DNA of 64,000 nt, from contig JAJHZJ010000532.1 in NCBI GenBank assembly GCA_023548195.1, positions 1,878,725 through 1,942,724 on the forward strand, written 5' to 3'. Positions 42,885-53,539 of this stretch are shown here, piece by piece; position 1 is the stretch's first letter; each line of letters begins with the position of its first letter. The translations under genes and the position numbers were made by a program. The notes beneath the pieces were generated by a model. It had not been told where the DNA came from, did not search any database, and saw only the letters and a list, made by a program, of their open reading frames with translations. The stretch is from Bettongia penicillata ogilbyi. Its lineage: Eukaryota > Chordata > Mammalia > Diprotodontia > Potoroidae.

Positions 42885-45098
42885 CTCACATCTACTATTT
42901 CTGGAGCTCTAGGCCCACAGATTGGGGGGGAATCCAATGGCTGACAGTACACTCCCCATCCCCACTGGAAGCAGAGAGCTACCTTGACAAAAATCTCAAA
43001 AGTCAAGTAAGTGGCTGGGGAAATGACAAAAACTGGAAAAAGAATCAGACTATAGAATCTTACTCTGGTGATAAGGAAGACCAAAACATGCAAACAGAAG
43101 ACAACAAAGTCAAAACTCCTCCATCCAAAGCCTCCAAGAAAATTATGAATTGGTCTCAGGCCATGGAAGAGCTCAAAAAGGATTTTGAAAATCAAGTAAA
43201 AGAAGTAGAGCAAAAATTGGGAAGAGAAATGAGAGTGATGCAAGAAAATTATGAAAAATGAGTCAACTACTTGCTAAAGGAGATCCAAAAAAATGCTAAA
43301 GAAAATAGCTTTAAAAAATAGACTAAGCCAAATGACAAAAGAGATCCAAAAAGCCAATTAGGAGAATGCCCTAAAAAGCAGAACTGGCCAGATGGAAAAG
43401 GAGGTCCAAAAGCTCACTGAAGAAAATAATTCCTTAAAGATTAGAATGGAGCAGATGGAAGCTAATGACTTTACGAAAAATCAAGAAATTATAAAATAAA
43501 ACCAAAGGAAGGAAAAAATAGCAGACAGACAATGTGAAATATCTCATTGGAAAAACAACTGACCTGGAAAATAGATCCAGGAGAGATATTTTTAAAATTA
43601 TGGGACTACCAGAAAGCCATTAACAAAAAAAAAAAATCCTAGACATCTTCTTTCAAGAAATTATCCAGGAAAATTGCCCTCATATTCTAGAACCAGAGGG
43701 TAAAATAAATATTGAAAGGATCCACCAATCACCTCCTGAAAGAGATGTGAAAAGAAAAACTCCTAGGAATATGGCAGCTAAATTCCAGAGGTCCCAGAAA
43801 ATAACCCTAACCCTAAATATTGCAAGCAACTAGAAAGAAATAATTTGAGTATTGTGGAAATATAATCAGGATAACACAAGGTCTAGCAGTTTTTACATTA
43901 AGGGATCTCAGGGCTTGGAATATGATATTCTAGAGGTCAAAGGAGCTAAGATTAAAACCAAGAATCATCTACCCAGCAAAACTGAGTATAATACTTCAGG
44001 GGAAAAAATGGTCTTTCAATGAAATAGAGGACTTTCAAGAATTCTTGATGAAAAGACCAGAGCTGAATAGAAAATTTTATTTTCAAACACAAGAATCAAG
44101 AGAAGCATGAAAAGGTAAACAGGAAAGAGAAATCATAAGGGACCTACTAAAGTTGAAATGTTTACATTCCTACATGGAAAGATAATATTTGTAACTCTTG
44201 AAGACTTTTCTCAGTATTTGGGTAGTTGAAGGGATTATATACATATAAACAGAGGGCACAGAGTGAGTTGAATAGGAAGGGATGATATCCAAAAAAATAA
44301 AATTTAGAGGTGAAAGGACTATATTGGGAGGAGAAAGGGAAAAATAGAATGGAGCAAATTATCTCTCACATAAAACAGGCAAAAAAAAAAGCTTTTTCAA
44401 TGGAAGGGAAGAGAGGGGAGGTGAGAGGGGAAAATGTGAACCTTACTCTCATCACATTTGACTCAAGGAAGGAATAACATACACACTCAATTTGCTATGA
44501 AACTCTATCTTACACTACAGGAAAGAAGGGGAGAAGAGAATAAGCAGGGGGTGGGGGATGATAGAAGGGAGGGCAAATGAGAGGAGGGCATAATTAGAAG
44601 TAAACACTTTTGAGTCAAAAGAGAGACTAGAATAAATGGGGGATAGGATAAGATGGAGGGAAATATAGTTAGTCATTCACAACATGACTATTATGGAAAT
44701 CTTTTGCATAACTTCACATGTATAACCTATATTGAATTGCTTGCCTTTTCAGAGGGCATGGGTGGAGAGGGAGGAAGAGAGAGAAGTTGGAGCTCAAAGT
44801 TTTAAAAACAAAGGGTAAAAATTGTTTTTAACATGCAACTGGGAAACAAGATATACAGACAGTGGGGTATAGAAATCTATCTTGTCCTCCAAGAAAATAG
44901 AGGGGATGGGGATAATAGAAGGGAGGGGTATGATAGAAGGGAGAGCAGATTGGAAGAAGGGGCAATCAGAATGCACACTGTTTTGGGATGGGCAGAGGGG
45001 AGAGATGGGGAGAAAAATTCAAACTCAAACTCTTGTAGAAATGAATGTTGAAAACTAAAAATAAATAAATAAATTAGAATTTTTTTAAAAAAAGAATG
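42885..45098 (+). mobile_element. HAL1 (half-L1), copy 1, 5'-truncated
   Basis: HAL1 elements carry L1-type ORF1 and a 3' UTR but no ORF2. Here a partial 5' UTR leads to an ORF1 N-terminal piece (reading 'MNWSQAMEELKKDF', 'GREMRVMQENYEK', stop at 43259-43261). Broken ORF1 follows: the 'IMGLPES'-like block at about 43590, 'KINIERIHQS'-type block at about 43705, 'YCGNI' block at about 43850 and 'KWSFNEIEDFQ' at about 44010. A purine-rich 3' UTR then runs to 'ttttttaaaaaaagaa' near 45098. No reverse transcriptase or endonuclease lies between ORF1 and the tail. Multiple stops make it inactive. The 140-codon frame from 42839 starts in the adjoining L1 tail and is chimeric. Confidence 0.85.
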
Positions 45099-45104
45099 CA
45101 CTAA

Positions 45105-45300
45105 GACTTTGGGAGCATTCTATTTGATTGATCTGACAATCCTGTGATGAGGATGCTGTTATTCTCCCCAATTTTACAAGTAGAGAAAATGAAGCCCATG
45201 GAAGTTACATGACTTTCCCAGGGTCATAGAGCTGACAAGTATTTGAGGTAAGCTTTGAACTGAGTTCTTTCTGACTCCAAGAGTTTTAAATGTACTCCAG
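45105..45300 (+). repeat. MIR-like CORE-SINE
   Basis: 'tctgacaatcctgtgatgaggatgctgttattctcccc', 'tttacaagtagagaaaatgaagccc', 'tttcccagggtcatagagctgac', 'tttgaactgagttctttctgactcc'. Confidence 0.75.
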
Positions 45301-46002
45301 TTCTAACCCTAACTCATCCTATCCACAGCATTTGATTTTCTTTTTCTTTCATCAAGAAGTAAAGGGAAAGACAATTAGGAAGAACTAGCCTTGGAAAGGA
45401 GGAGAAGAAAATACACATTTTCAAAAAATGCGAGGGATTTTAGTGAAATTTTAAAAATTTAGTGAGTTGCTTTTAACAGAAAAATTTCAAAACCATTACC
45501 CTACAGTAGACATTACTGGAGACCAAAGTGAAATGAGTTTGGACAGAGATACAAAAGCCAAGCATACTACAGCAAGAAAGAAGAGGAGCATTATTGTCAG
45601 GAAAGAATATTGTACTTGCTGGTGATAATGGATGAACAGATTATGGTGAAGTTGGGAGAAGCTTCCTAAAGATAAAGGGTGGTATAAGAAGGTAGAAAAG
45701 AGCCTGGCATTAGTTGTAAAGATAAAATGAAAAGATGTTTTAAGTGACAATGGCCAAAAAGATTATAAAACAAGACAAAGAAAGATAAAGGATGATGAAG
45801 AATGCCAAACAACTCAGAGAAGAGCAGCCCTCTAATTTTAGGTGGTCTGGGTTCAAGTTCTGTCTCTGACAGATACCTTCCAGTGCCCTAGGCAACCTTC
45901 AAATGCTAGAAATTATAGAAAAGTTGCTGGTCTGAAGTGATTGAAGGATTTTCTTTAGTGGAATTCCTTTCAGTGAGGGTCAAGACAAGCAAAAGTAGCA
46001 TG
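45301..46002. other. Mostly unassigned
   Basis: 45830-45960 looks like a degraded tRNA-headed SINE ('gtggtctgggttcaagttctgtctctgacag', 'tctgaagtgattgaagg'). The antisense 84-codon frame at 45496-45750 is motif-free. Confidence 0.4.
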
Positions 46003-46010
46003 GACTAGAG

Positions 46011-46462
46011 TAGTGGTATCAAACCCTAAAGAAATGGAGCCACTAATGCAGACATGGGGCCAACTGAAGGTACAATATATAGAGCACTTAGACCTGGAGT
46101 CAGTCATACCTGGGTTTGAATCTGGCCTCAGACACTTACTAGTTATGTGATCCTGGGCAAGTCACTTAACCCTGTTTGCCTCAGTTTCCACATCTGTAAA
46201 ATAAACTGGAGAAGGGAATGGCAAACCACTCCAGTATCTTTGCCAAGAAAATCCCAAATGGGGTCCTGAAAAGTCAGACACAGCTGAAAGTAACTGAACA
46301 ACAATTGAAACATAAACATCCCTGCAAGCACATATTGACATAGTATATTATTATTATTTATGTTTTATTATATTTTTATGTATTGCTGTTAATTATTTCC
46401 CAATTACACTTAAATCTAGTTCTGAAAATATTGGCCTCTGGGTCACACATTTAACACCACTA
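46011..46462. mobile_element. hAT MITE with 8-bp duplication, split by a SINE
   Basis: The left end 'tagtggtatcaaacc' and right end 'catttaacaccacta' are inverted. The flanks 'gactagag' (46003-46010) and 'gcctagag' (46463-46470) agree at 7 of 8 positions, as expected for hAT. The AT-rich interior 46320-46400 resembles the sister element at 35610. A tRNA-headed SINE occupies 46062-46310. Confidence 0.8.
46062..46310 (+). repeat. RTE-tailed CORE-SINE inside hAT MITE
   Basis: 'gtacaatatatagagcacttagacctggagtcag', 'ctcagacacttactagttatgtgatcctgggcaagtcacttaaccctg', 'ggcaaaccactccagtatctttgccaag', 'ggggtcctgaaaagtcagacacagctg'. Confidence 0.9.
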
Positions 46463-46514
46463 GCCTAGAGGACAGATCAAAGGAATTAGAGTCAGGAAGA
46501 GCCAGGTTAAAAAG

Positions 46515-46650
46515 ACAATCAGTCATCAATCAAGAAGTATTTATTGAGCACCTACTATGTGTCAGTCATGGTGCTAAGTAGCAGGGATACAAAATGAAGC
46601 AAAGACAGTTTCTGCTTTCAAGGAACTTATAATCTAATGTAGCAGTTAAT
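46515..46650 (+). repeat. LDR head
   Basis: 'caatcaagaagtatttattgagcacctactatgtgtcagtcatggtgctaag', 'ttctgctttcaaggaacttataatctaatg'. Confidence 0.75.
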
Positions 46651-47599
46651 AATTGAACACTTATTCTCTGTGTGACCATGGGCAAATCACTTAAACCTCT
46701 TGGAGATCATTCTCTCTAAAACTTAGCTACTGAATTACAGAAAGGTTTTCTGATGTGCCTCTATGTAGGGTGTTCACACCCCAAATAAACCACAGATCCT
46801 TGATTTGCTGATTGAAATTGAATGAACAGAGGAAGAACACAGGAGATGACAATATGGAAATTGAACTGGAAGGTGAAATGTGGCATAACACTTTCAGAAA
46901 GGAATGAAACTTCCTGCTCCATTTAACCGAACTAGCTAACAATGTCTACGTCTTTTGGGAAACCATCCTACTTTCATAATTCTGAGATTAATATCATCTT
47001 GGTGAAACCATTTCTTTGTTTCTTTCTGTCCTGGGCACAAGATTGCAGTGACAGAAAAAAAATATGTAAATCAGTGTTTTAAGATTATGGAGATGTGAAG
47101 TGTTTCTTTCTTTAGGGGATGGACCTGAGTCAACTTGCTCATTCATAGGAAGATGGGCCAGTGAACTTGGGGGCCCAATGAGCCCTTTCTCTCTCCCCCT
47201 TTCCTTCAGGGCTGGGCTTGACTGCTGGGAATGTAATGTGTCTCTCCCACATTCATAGCCCAAGGGAAGGTGGTGATCAGCCCAAGGTTGAGGGCACAGT
47301 CAGAGGTCACTGTGGTTGTACAAAAGCCAGGTGAGGTCAGGAGGAAAGAAGATAAAACCTAAATGACTCATCAATGGTGAGAAAGATGGTTTGGATGATA
47401 AAGGATAAGAAGACTTTAATAAATCTGCTGAAAAAGCATTCACTGTGCTCATCACTAAACATGGAAGGCAAAAGGTGTCATTTATCCTGAATAAGCTAAA
47501 ACTATTCATCTTGGGTTATGGCAGAGGTCATCCTGGAGATTTTTGTCATGGTTTTGTTCATTCAACCTGGCAAATGGATACGGTTTGACTAATCCAGTC
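46651..47599. other. Unassigned non-coding stretch
   Basis: No recognised repeat beyond a SINE scrap at 46665-46700. Antisense frames at 46727-46942, 46994-47263 and 47300-47509 lack motifs. Confidence 0.4.
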
Positions 47600-47740
47600 T
47601 GACTTGGATTTAAATCTTGCCTCAGACACTCACTGGTGTGAGTGACCCTGGGCAAAGTGCCTCGGATTCCTCAATTTAAAAGTAGGGAGATGGACTGGGT
47701 AACCTCTTGGATTCTTTGAAACACTCTGCTAGCATTTTGT
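47600..47740 (+). repeat. tRNA-headed MIR-type SINE
   Basis: 'cagtctgacttggatttaaatcttgcctcagacactc', 'tgagtgaccctgggcaaagtgcctcgg', 'agggagatggactgggtaacctcttggattctttgaaac'. Confidence 0.75.
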
Positions 47741-47744
47741 GCCG

Positions 47745-47880
47745 TTTTCTTGTCAAATTCATTGGAAAAGATATTGGGAAAGACTGAAGGCAAAAGGAGG
47801 AGACCCCAGAGAATGAGATGGTTGGATAGTGTCATGGAAGCAACAAACATGCTCTTGACAGACTTTCGGAGATTATTATT
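47745..47880 (+). mobile_element. RTE LINE 3' fragment
   Basis: 'ttggaaaagatattgggaaagactgaaggcaaaagg', 'gagaatgagatggttggatagtgtcatggaagcaacaaacatgctcttgacagactttcggag' aligns with 24500-24620 of the RTE copy ('LEKIL.LGKIEG...W.DSIMEVMNMNLARLWE' region). It runs straight into the next SINE. Confidence 0.8.
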
Positions 47881-47883
47881 GGT

Positions 47884-48425
47884 CATCTTTCATTTCTGAA
47901 GACAACCTATGACATCGTGATGTCTTACCTTGCGCTTGTGTGTGAGATGGATTTAAGTGAGGCAGAGTCTTCATTATCACCCTCTCTTCCACAGTCTTCA
48001 AAGTCCTGGGGCAAGACAAAAGCCAAGACAACTGGCGATGGCCCAGGATGCAGTGGATGACCTTGGAATCTTTGACGTCTGACCAAGCTCTACGTGCTTC
48101 ACAACACCTGCTTCAGCCACCTTTATGGCCTTGGAACAAATTGTTCTCATCTATTCCACCAGGCCTATTGAAGGAATGGGCATTACCTCACTCTAAGTGA
48201 GTACCCACAAAGACATTGGCCTAAAGGGCCCAAGGTCTCCCAGTGCATCCTGGGTCATCTCCAGTCATCCTGAGGAATATCTGGTCACTGGATTCAGATG
48301 ACTCTGGAGGAGAAGTGAGTCTGGTGACTTTGCATAGCCCTCCCTCACTCAAAACAAAGTCAAGTACAAGTCACATCATCATTTCTCTGATGGCATAGTC
48401 TTCTTCAGCAACAAAGGATGAACAC
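47884..48425. repeat. Inverted pair of 'cctttgttc'-family arms (foldback)
   Basis: The left arm (47884-48075, sense) runs 'ttctgaagacaacctatgacatc' to 'gatggcccaggatgcagtggatgaccttgg'. The right arm (about 48225-48425) is its imperfect reverse complement, ending 'gcaacaaaggatgaaca'. The centre (48076-48224) is not symmetric. This could be a long foldback element or two SINEs inserted head to head. Confidence 0.65.
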
Positions 48426-48534
48426 AATGTGCATATATGTAATATGTTCATAGATTTCTGCTTTCATTCTATATACTCTATCTTCTCTGTGTTTGGTTAC
48501 AACTGCTGTTGGCCCTCCATCATAAGCTCTTTTA
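48426..48534. other. Unassigned spacer
   Basis: AT-rich spacer with no recognised feature. Confidence 0.4.
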
Positions 48535-48760
48535 GAATAGGGCTTCTTAAACTTTTTTTTACTCAAGATCTCTTTTCATTTTGGCAGTGTTTGCTGGCAT
48601 TGTGTGTCATGAGGACATGTACAGTGCAAAGTGTGCCTGCTTTGTGTTCAGAACCAAGACTGCAGGGAATTTGCAAGATGCCACACAGGCAAGCTGCCAG
48701 AAACAACATGGATTCATTACACGTTTGATTTTTAATTAATTTTTGGTCATTGTGCATTCA
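48535..48760. mobile_element. Possible hAT MITE, left end only
   Basis: 'agaatagggcttcttaaactttttttactcaagatctcttttc' matches the 'gggcttcttaaactttttccactc' left end of common non-autonomous hAT elements. No matching right end or duplication was found. Overlapping sense and antisense frames here are ignored. Confidence 0.45.
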
Positions 48761-49904
48761 GAAACCTTTTACTGTTACCAAATTTTTTGCAACTCCATAC
48801 AGAGTTCAGCACAGCAGCACATGATCAATAAACACTTAAAAGATGTTGATCAAAGTTTTGTCTCCTTCCCTTAGGTATATACTTGGCCTCTCTTCTGCTC
48901 TGTGTGGAGAGAATGTGTTTTCTTTGTCTTCCAAACTCAGAGGACAGAGCTGAGATGAATATCTGTTACTTTTCAAAACTTGGGTAGCAAGGTGGCTTTT
49001 GTGTCCAGGACTCTGTAGACTGTGTTCAGAATTCATAGAAATGCTAGTTCAATGTCTAGCTTGGAGTAAAGCATCTAAAGGAAGTTTCTTGATTCATAAG
49101 ATGGTATCATTAGACCTACTCTTGTCCCTCTCCTTAGTGGTTGGTGGCGAGGACTCCTTCCCCCTCAACATGCATACACCCACACAAACACATCTTCACA
49201 GGTAACAGTGCCTAGGACAAGAAATTAGTCAATTCTTATGATGATAATAAAGGTAAATTGAACAGATAAAGCTGGGGAATTTCTTAGGCACTTGATTAGC
49301 ACATGAACCATATGGCAGAGAGTATGGTGGTGGTCCCAGGAATGATGGGATACAGTTTTTGGTAATGGGATAAATAGGAGGAAAGACTACTACCTTGCCC
49401 TTTTTCAGTTTGGAGGAGTTAAGTTCACAGTGAAAGGCAAGAATGACTAGGCAGACTTAAGTTGGCAAGTTAAACTTGGCAACATGGAAAAATTAATGTG
49501 CAATGATTAATAACAAACTGAATGATGCAACCAAGGAAATAAGATATTTCTGGTTTGCCTCTAGGATTTCTAAATCAAATTATTCAAGCAAAGTTGCTTT
49601 CATTGCTGTTACAAAGGAATTTAGGTAGGTAATCCCTGGTCCTATTTTCTCCAAGGACACCTCCTATAAAGAGGGCAGATGGGGAATGAGAAGGTCCAAT
49701 TCATTATCCAAATTTTATCATGGCACATCACTGAGCTAAATTTCTTAGGTCAATGTTCCATAACCTCTAATACAAACACACCGAAGATCAGGGTTGTGCT
49801 GGAGCCAGATTCCACCTTTGAGCTGGTTGTTAAATTTTCCCCTGAGCATTCATTCACACCTCAGAAATCAGCAAACACTACAAATCAGGACTTAATTTTT
49901 TGTT
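48761..49904. other. Unassigned non-coding stretch
   Basis: About 1.1 kb without a confident repeat. A short CACA-rich segment lies at 49170-49200. The frames at 48999 and 49679 have no domain. Confidence 0.4.
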
Positions 49905-50230
49905 TTGTTAATTGTCTGGACTTGTATTCCTCCTTCATTGCCAAAGAAGACCATGCCATCAGAGAAATGATGACATGACTTGCACTTGACTTTGTTTTGA
50001 TAGGGGAGGGCTGTGCAGGTCACCAGCCTCACTTCTCCTCCAATCATCTGAATCCAGTTACCAGATATTCATCAGGATGACTGGAGATGACCCAGGATGA
50101 GGCAATTGGGGTTAAGTGACTTGCCCAAGGTCATACAGGTCATACAACCAGTGAGTATCAAGTGTCTGAGGTGAGATTTGAGCTCCTCCTGACTCCTGCT
50201 CTGGTCCTCTATTCTATCAGCTGCCACTAA
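49905..50230 (+). repeat. 'cctttgttc' head fused to CORE tail SINE
   Basis: The arm 'tccttcattgccaaagaagaccatgccatc', 'atgacttgcacttgactttg', 'agggctgtgcaggtcaccagcctcacttctcctcc', 'catcaggatgactggagatgacccaggatgagg' continues without a break into 'caattggggttaagtgacttgcccaaggtcatac', 'gagatttgagctcctcctgact' and 'ctctattctatcagctgcc'. This shows that the arm is the head of a full SINE with a CORE-type tail. Confidence 0.8.
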
Positions 50231-50250
50231 TTGTCTGGACTTAAGAAAGT

Positions 50251-52003
50251 GATGGGGGCAGAGCCAAGATGGCAGAGTAGAAAGACGCATATACTCTAGC
50301 ACTTCCTCCACAGCCCACAAAATACCTGTAAAAAGGACTCTCAACAAAGTCTAGAGCAGCAGAAGCCACAGAACAACAGAGTAAAAGAAGTTTCCAGCCA
50401 AAGATAACCTGGAAGGCTGACAGGAAAGGTCTGTCTCATGGGACACTGAGCTGAGCAGAGCACAGCATAGCCCTGGCCACATGGCACTGGGAGAAACAGG
50501 ACCTGAACAGATCTCCAAGCAGAGTTCCAAGCAGGGAAGCTCCCAGATATCTCAACCCACAAGGGACAAAGAAAGCCTCAAAGGTCAGTGGGGGAGGGCT
50601 TTCCCAGCTGGGCAGGAGGAATGGGTTTCTCCAGCAATAGCTCCAGGCAATGGCAGAGGCCGAGCAGACTGTAGGCAGCTACAGAGGTCAGGAAGCATCC
50701 TGGGTCCATTGTTCAGGCAGTTCATCTTAAAGCCTCTGGTTGTAGGGAGCACCTGTTCTAAACCCCAGCCCAGAATGATGGCCCCATCCCCACCCAAAGC
50801 CCAGGGAAACTGAGCAGCTGAGTCTGATCTCTTGACAAAGGATACAGAAGTCAAGTAACTGACTGGGAAAATGCCCCCAAAAGGGAAAAAAATAGAAGGT
50901 TACTTTCTTGGTGAACAGGTGTCTCCTCCCAGCCTTTCAGATGAGGAAGCTTAAGACTTACTGTCACAGGAAGTTAAGACCTCTGCCTCCAGGGCCTCCA
51001 AAGTGAACTTAAATTGGGCTCAGGCAATAGAAGAGCTTGAAAAATGAGTCAGCAGCTTGCTAAAGGAGAACCAAAAAAATGCTGAGGGAAATAACACCTT
51101 TAAAAAGAGGCTAACAATTGGAAAAAGAGGTCCAAAAAGCCAGTGAGGAGAATGAGGTATTAAAAAGTAGAATTAGCCAAATGGAGGAGAAGGTTCAAAA
51201 GCTCACTGAACAACAGTTCTCTTAAAGAGAGAATTGAGTTCAGAGAAATGAATGACTGTGAGATAAACCAAGCAGTTAGAGAACAAAACCAGAAGTTTGA
51301 AAAATAGAACATAATGTGAAACATCTCATTGCAAAAACAACTGACCTGCAAAATAGATCCAGGAGAGACAATTTAAAAATTATGGGACTACCTGAAGGTC
51401 ATGATCAAAAAAAGAGCCTAGATACTATCTTCTATGAAATTATCAAGGAAAACTGTCCTGATATTCTAGAACCAGAGGGCAAAATAAATATTGAAAGAAT
51501 CCACCATCCTGAAAGAGACTCAAAAAGAGAAACTCCTAGGAATATTGTGGCCAAATTTCAAGTTCCAAGGTCATGGAGAAAAAAACTGCAAGTAGCTAGA
51601 AAGAAACAATTTGAGTATTGTGGAAATACAATCAGTATAACAGAGGATCTGGCAGCTTCAACATTAAGGGATCAAAGAGCTTGGAATAGGATATTCCAAA
51701 AGTCAAAGGAACTGGGATTAAAACCAAGAATCATCTACCAAGAAAAACTGAGTATAATACTTCAAAGGGATAAATGATCATTCAATGATATAGAGGACTT
51801 TCAAACACTCATGTTGAAAAGACCAGAACTGTATACAAAACTTGACTTTCAAACACAAGAATCCAGAGAAGCTTAAAAAGGTAAACAGGAAAGTAAAATC
51901 ATAAAAGACTTTCTACAGCTGAATTATTTACATTCCTACATAGAAAGAAAATATTTATAGCTCTTGAGAGTTTTCTCAGTACTTGGGTAGGTGGAGGGAT
52001 TGT

Positions 52004-52034
<31 letters not shown>

Positions 52035-52899
52035 CAGAGAGTACAGGCTGTGTTGAATCAGAAGAGATGATATCCACAAAAAAAGATATAAAATAAAAAC
52101 TAAGAGGAGAGGGAGGAAAATACTGGGAGGAAAAAGGAAGAAATGGAATGGGGGAGGCTATAACTCATAGAAGAGATAAAGACAAATCTTTTTCAGTGGA
52201 GGAGAAAAGGGAGAAAGGGAGAGGGGGAAAGTGAAGCTACTCTCTCCTCATGGTTTAAGGAGGGAATAACATGGTCACTAAATTTGGTATGAAAATCTGT
52301 CTTATACTACAAGAAAGTAGGGGAACAGGTTACAAGTGGGGTGAGGGGAATGATAGAAGGGAGGGAAATGGGAGAAGGGAGTAACTAGAAATAAATACTT
52401 TTGGGAAGAGAGAGGGTCAAATGAAGGAATAAAAAAATAAGGGAGGATAGAGTAGGTTAGAAGGCAATACATTTAGTATTACACAGCATGATTATTACGG
52501 AAGTCTTTTTCCAAATGACACATATACAGCCTGTATTGAATTGCTTGCCTTCTCTAGCAATGGGGATGGGTAGGGAGGGAGGGAGGGGAAAAAGGTGGAA
52601 TTCAAAGTATTAGAAATGAATGTTGAGAATTATTATTGCATATAATCGGGAAATAAGAAACACAGGTAATGGGGTATAGAAATTTATCTTGCCCTACAAG
52701 AAAAGAGAGAAGTTGGGGATAAGGGAAGGGTGGGATGTGATAGAAGGGAGGGCTCACTGAGGGAAGGTTTAATCAGAATGCAAGGTGGGGGTAGGGGGTA
52801 GAGGGTAGGGGGAGGGGAGAGAAGGGGAGAAGAATTGGACATGTTACAAAGTGATGTAAAAGCAACTAATATTAAAACAATTGATTGAATTTTTTAAAA
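50251..52899 (+). mobile_element. HAL1 (half-L1), copy 2, full length with 8-bp duplication
   Basis: It starts 'gatgggggcagagccaagatggcag', the same start as the antisense deleted L1. A ~600-bp 5' UTR is followed by an ORF1 N-terminal coiled-coil-like region broken by stops (50.98-51.31 kb), an open central and C-terminal ORF1 (51316-51777), and then a ~1-kb purine-rich 3' UTR containing a (CA)n at 52004-52030 and two copies of a 'tcttatactacaagaaag...gatagaagggagg' module. It ends in 'gaattttttaaaaa'. Flanks 50243-50250 and 52900-52907 are identical 'aagaaagt'. Nothing resembling ORF2 is present, as expected of HAL1 (about 2.6 kb here). Mobilisation would have needed L1 ORF2 protein in trans. 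Confidence 0.9.
51316..51876 (+). pseudogene. HAL1 ORF1 (L1 ORF1p-like), central and C-terminal part
   Basis: L1 ORF1p is a trimeric RNA-binding chaperone that coats the element RNA. The open frame begins within the protein: residues ~15-30 read 'SRRDNLKIMGLPEGHDQKK' (RNA-recognition domain region). 'IIKENCPDILEPEGKINIER' and 'PRNIVAKFQVPRSW' follow, then 'FEYCGNTISITEDLAASTLR' and 'RAWNRIFQKSKELGLKPRII' (C-terminal domain). The frame meets TGA at 51775-51777 where copy 1 has TGG (Trp) in 'KWSFNEIEDF'. The same frame then stays open for 32 more codons to TAA at 51874-51876, so the TGA is a point mutation. The N-terminal coiled coil upstream (about 51000-51315) is frameshifted. Not functional. 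Confidence 0.8.
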
Positions 52900-52907
52900 A
52901 AGAAAGT

Positions 52908-53369
52908 AACAAAGAACATATAAGGTAGATTGGGTTTAAAAGTGTGTTCATTGTGAAGTTTTTTGTGGTTAAATAGTGGAATACTGGTAAAGAGCTCAGA
53001 AAGTTCTGTTAAGGGATGATCCTTTGGCACAAATTCATCATTGCACAACCGTTTGGTTTATTATGTGCCTAAGATTCCAGTCAACTTTTAGCACAGTCCA
53101 ATGCAGGAGCCTTGTCCCTGGCACACATGAACACAGAGGAACATAAAGATACATTAGGGAAAGACTAATACTAAGAATACTAGTCACCAAGAACTGTTCT
53201 GCTCCACACCACCGAGAGGTCTCTGGTGACTTTTCCAACATAATTAGCCACAGAATGAGATCCAGTTTGGGAGCACCATGGCTCTTTTCAGCCGTTGGTA
53301 TCAGCCCCTGCCTTCTTCCTATCAAAGTTCAAATGTTCCGCCTCCCTGGCTGTCCCAACAATCACTACT
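52908..53369. other. Unassigned non-coding stretch
   Basis: No repeat recognised. An antisense 95-codon frame at 53038-53325 has no recognisable domain. Confidence 0.4.
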
Positions 53370-53535
53370 TATGGATACTGAACATACGTCCAGATTGAAA
53401 GATTATTCCTGTCCATGATGGTGCCTGACAATGGAAAGGACTTCTCCAGTAGACAGTGAACCCACCATCCCTAGAGGAATTCAAGTGAAGGCTAGATGGC
53501 CTTCACTGGGGATGTTGAAAATGTGAATTAATGCT
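53370..53535 (+). mobile_element. CR1/L3 LINE 3' fragment
   Basis: 'gtgaacccaccatccctagaggaattcaagtgaaggctagatggccttcactggggatgttg' corresponds to the CR1 3' block 'ccatccctggaggtcttcaagc...ctggatgaccacttg...gatgttg'. Confidence 0.65.
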
Positions 53536-53539
53536 TTAC

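Noticed and set aside
50481..50854. 110- and 89-codon frames on opposite strands
   Set aside because: Both lie in the HAL1 5' UTR, which is non-coding in the family.
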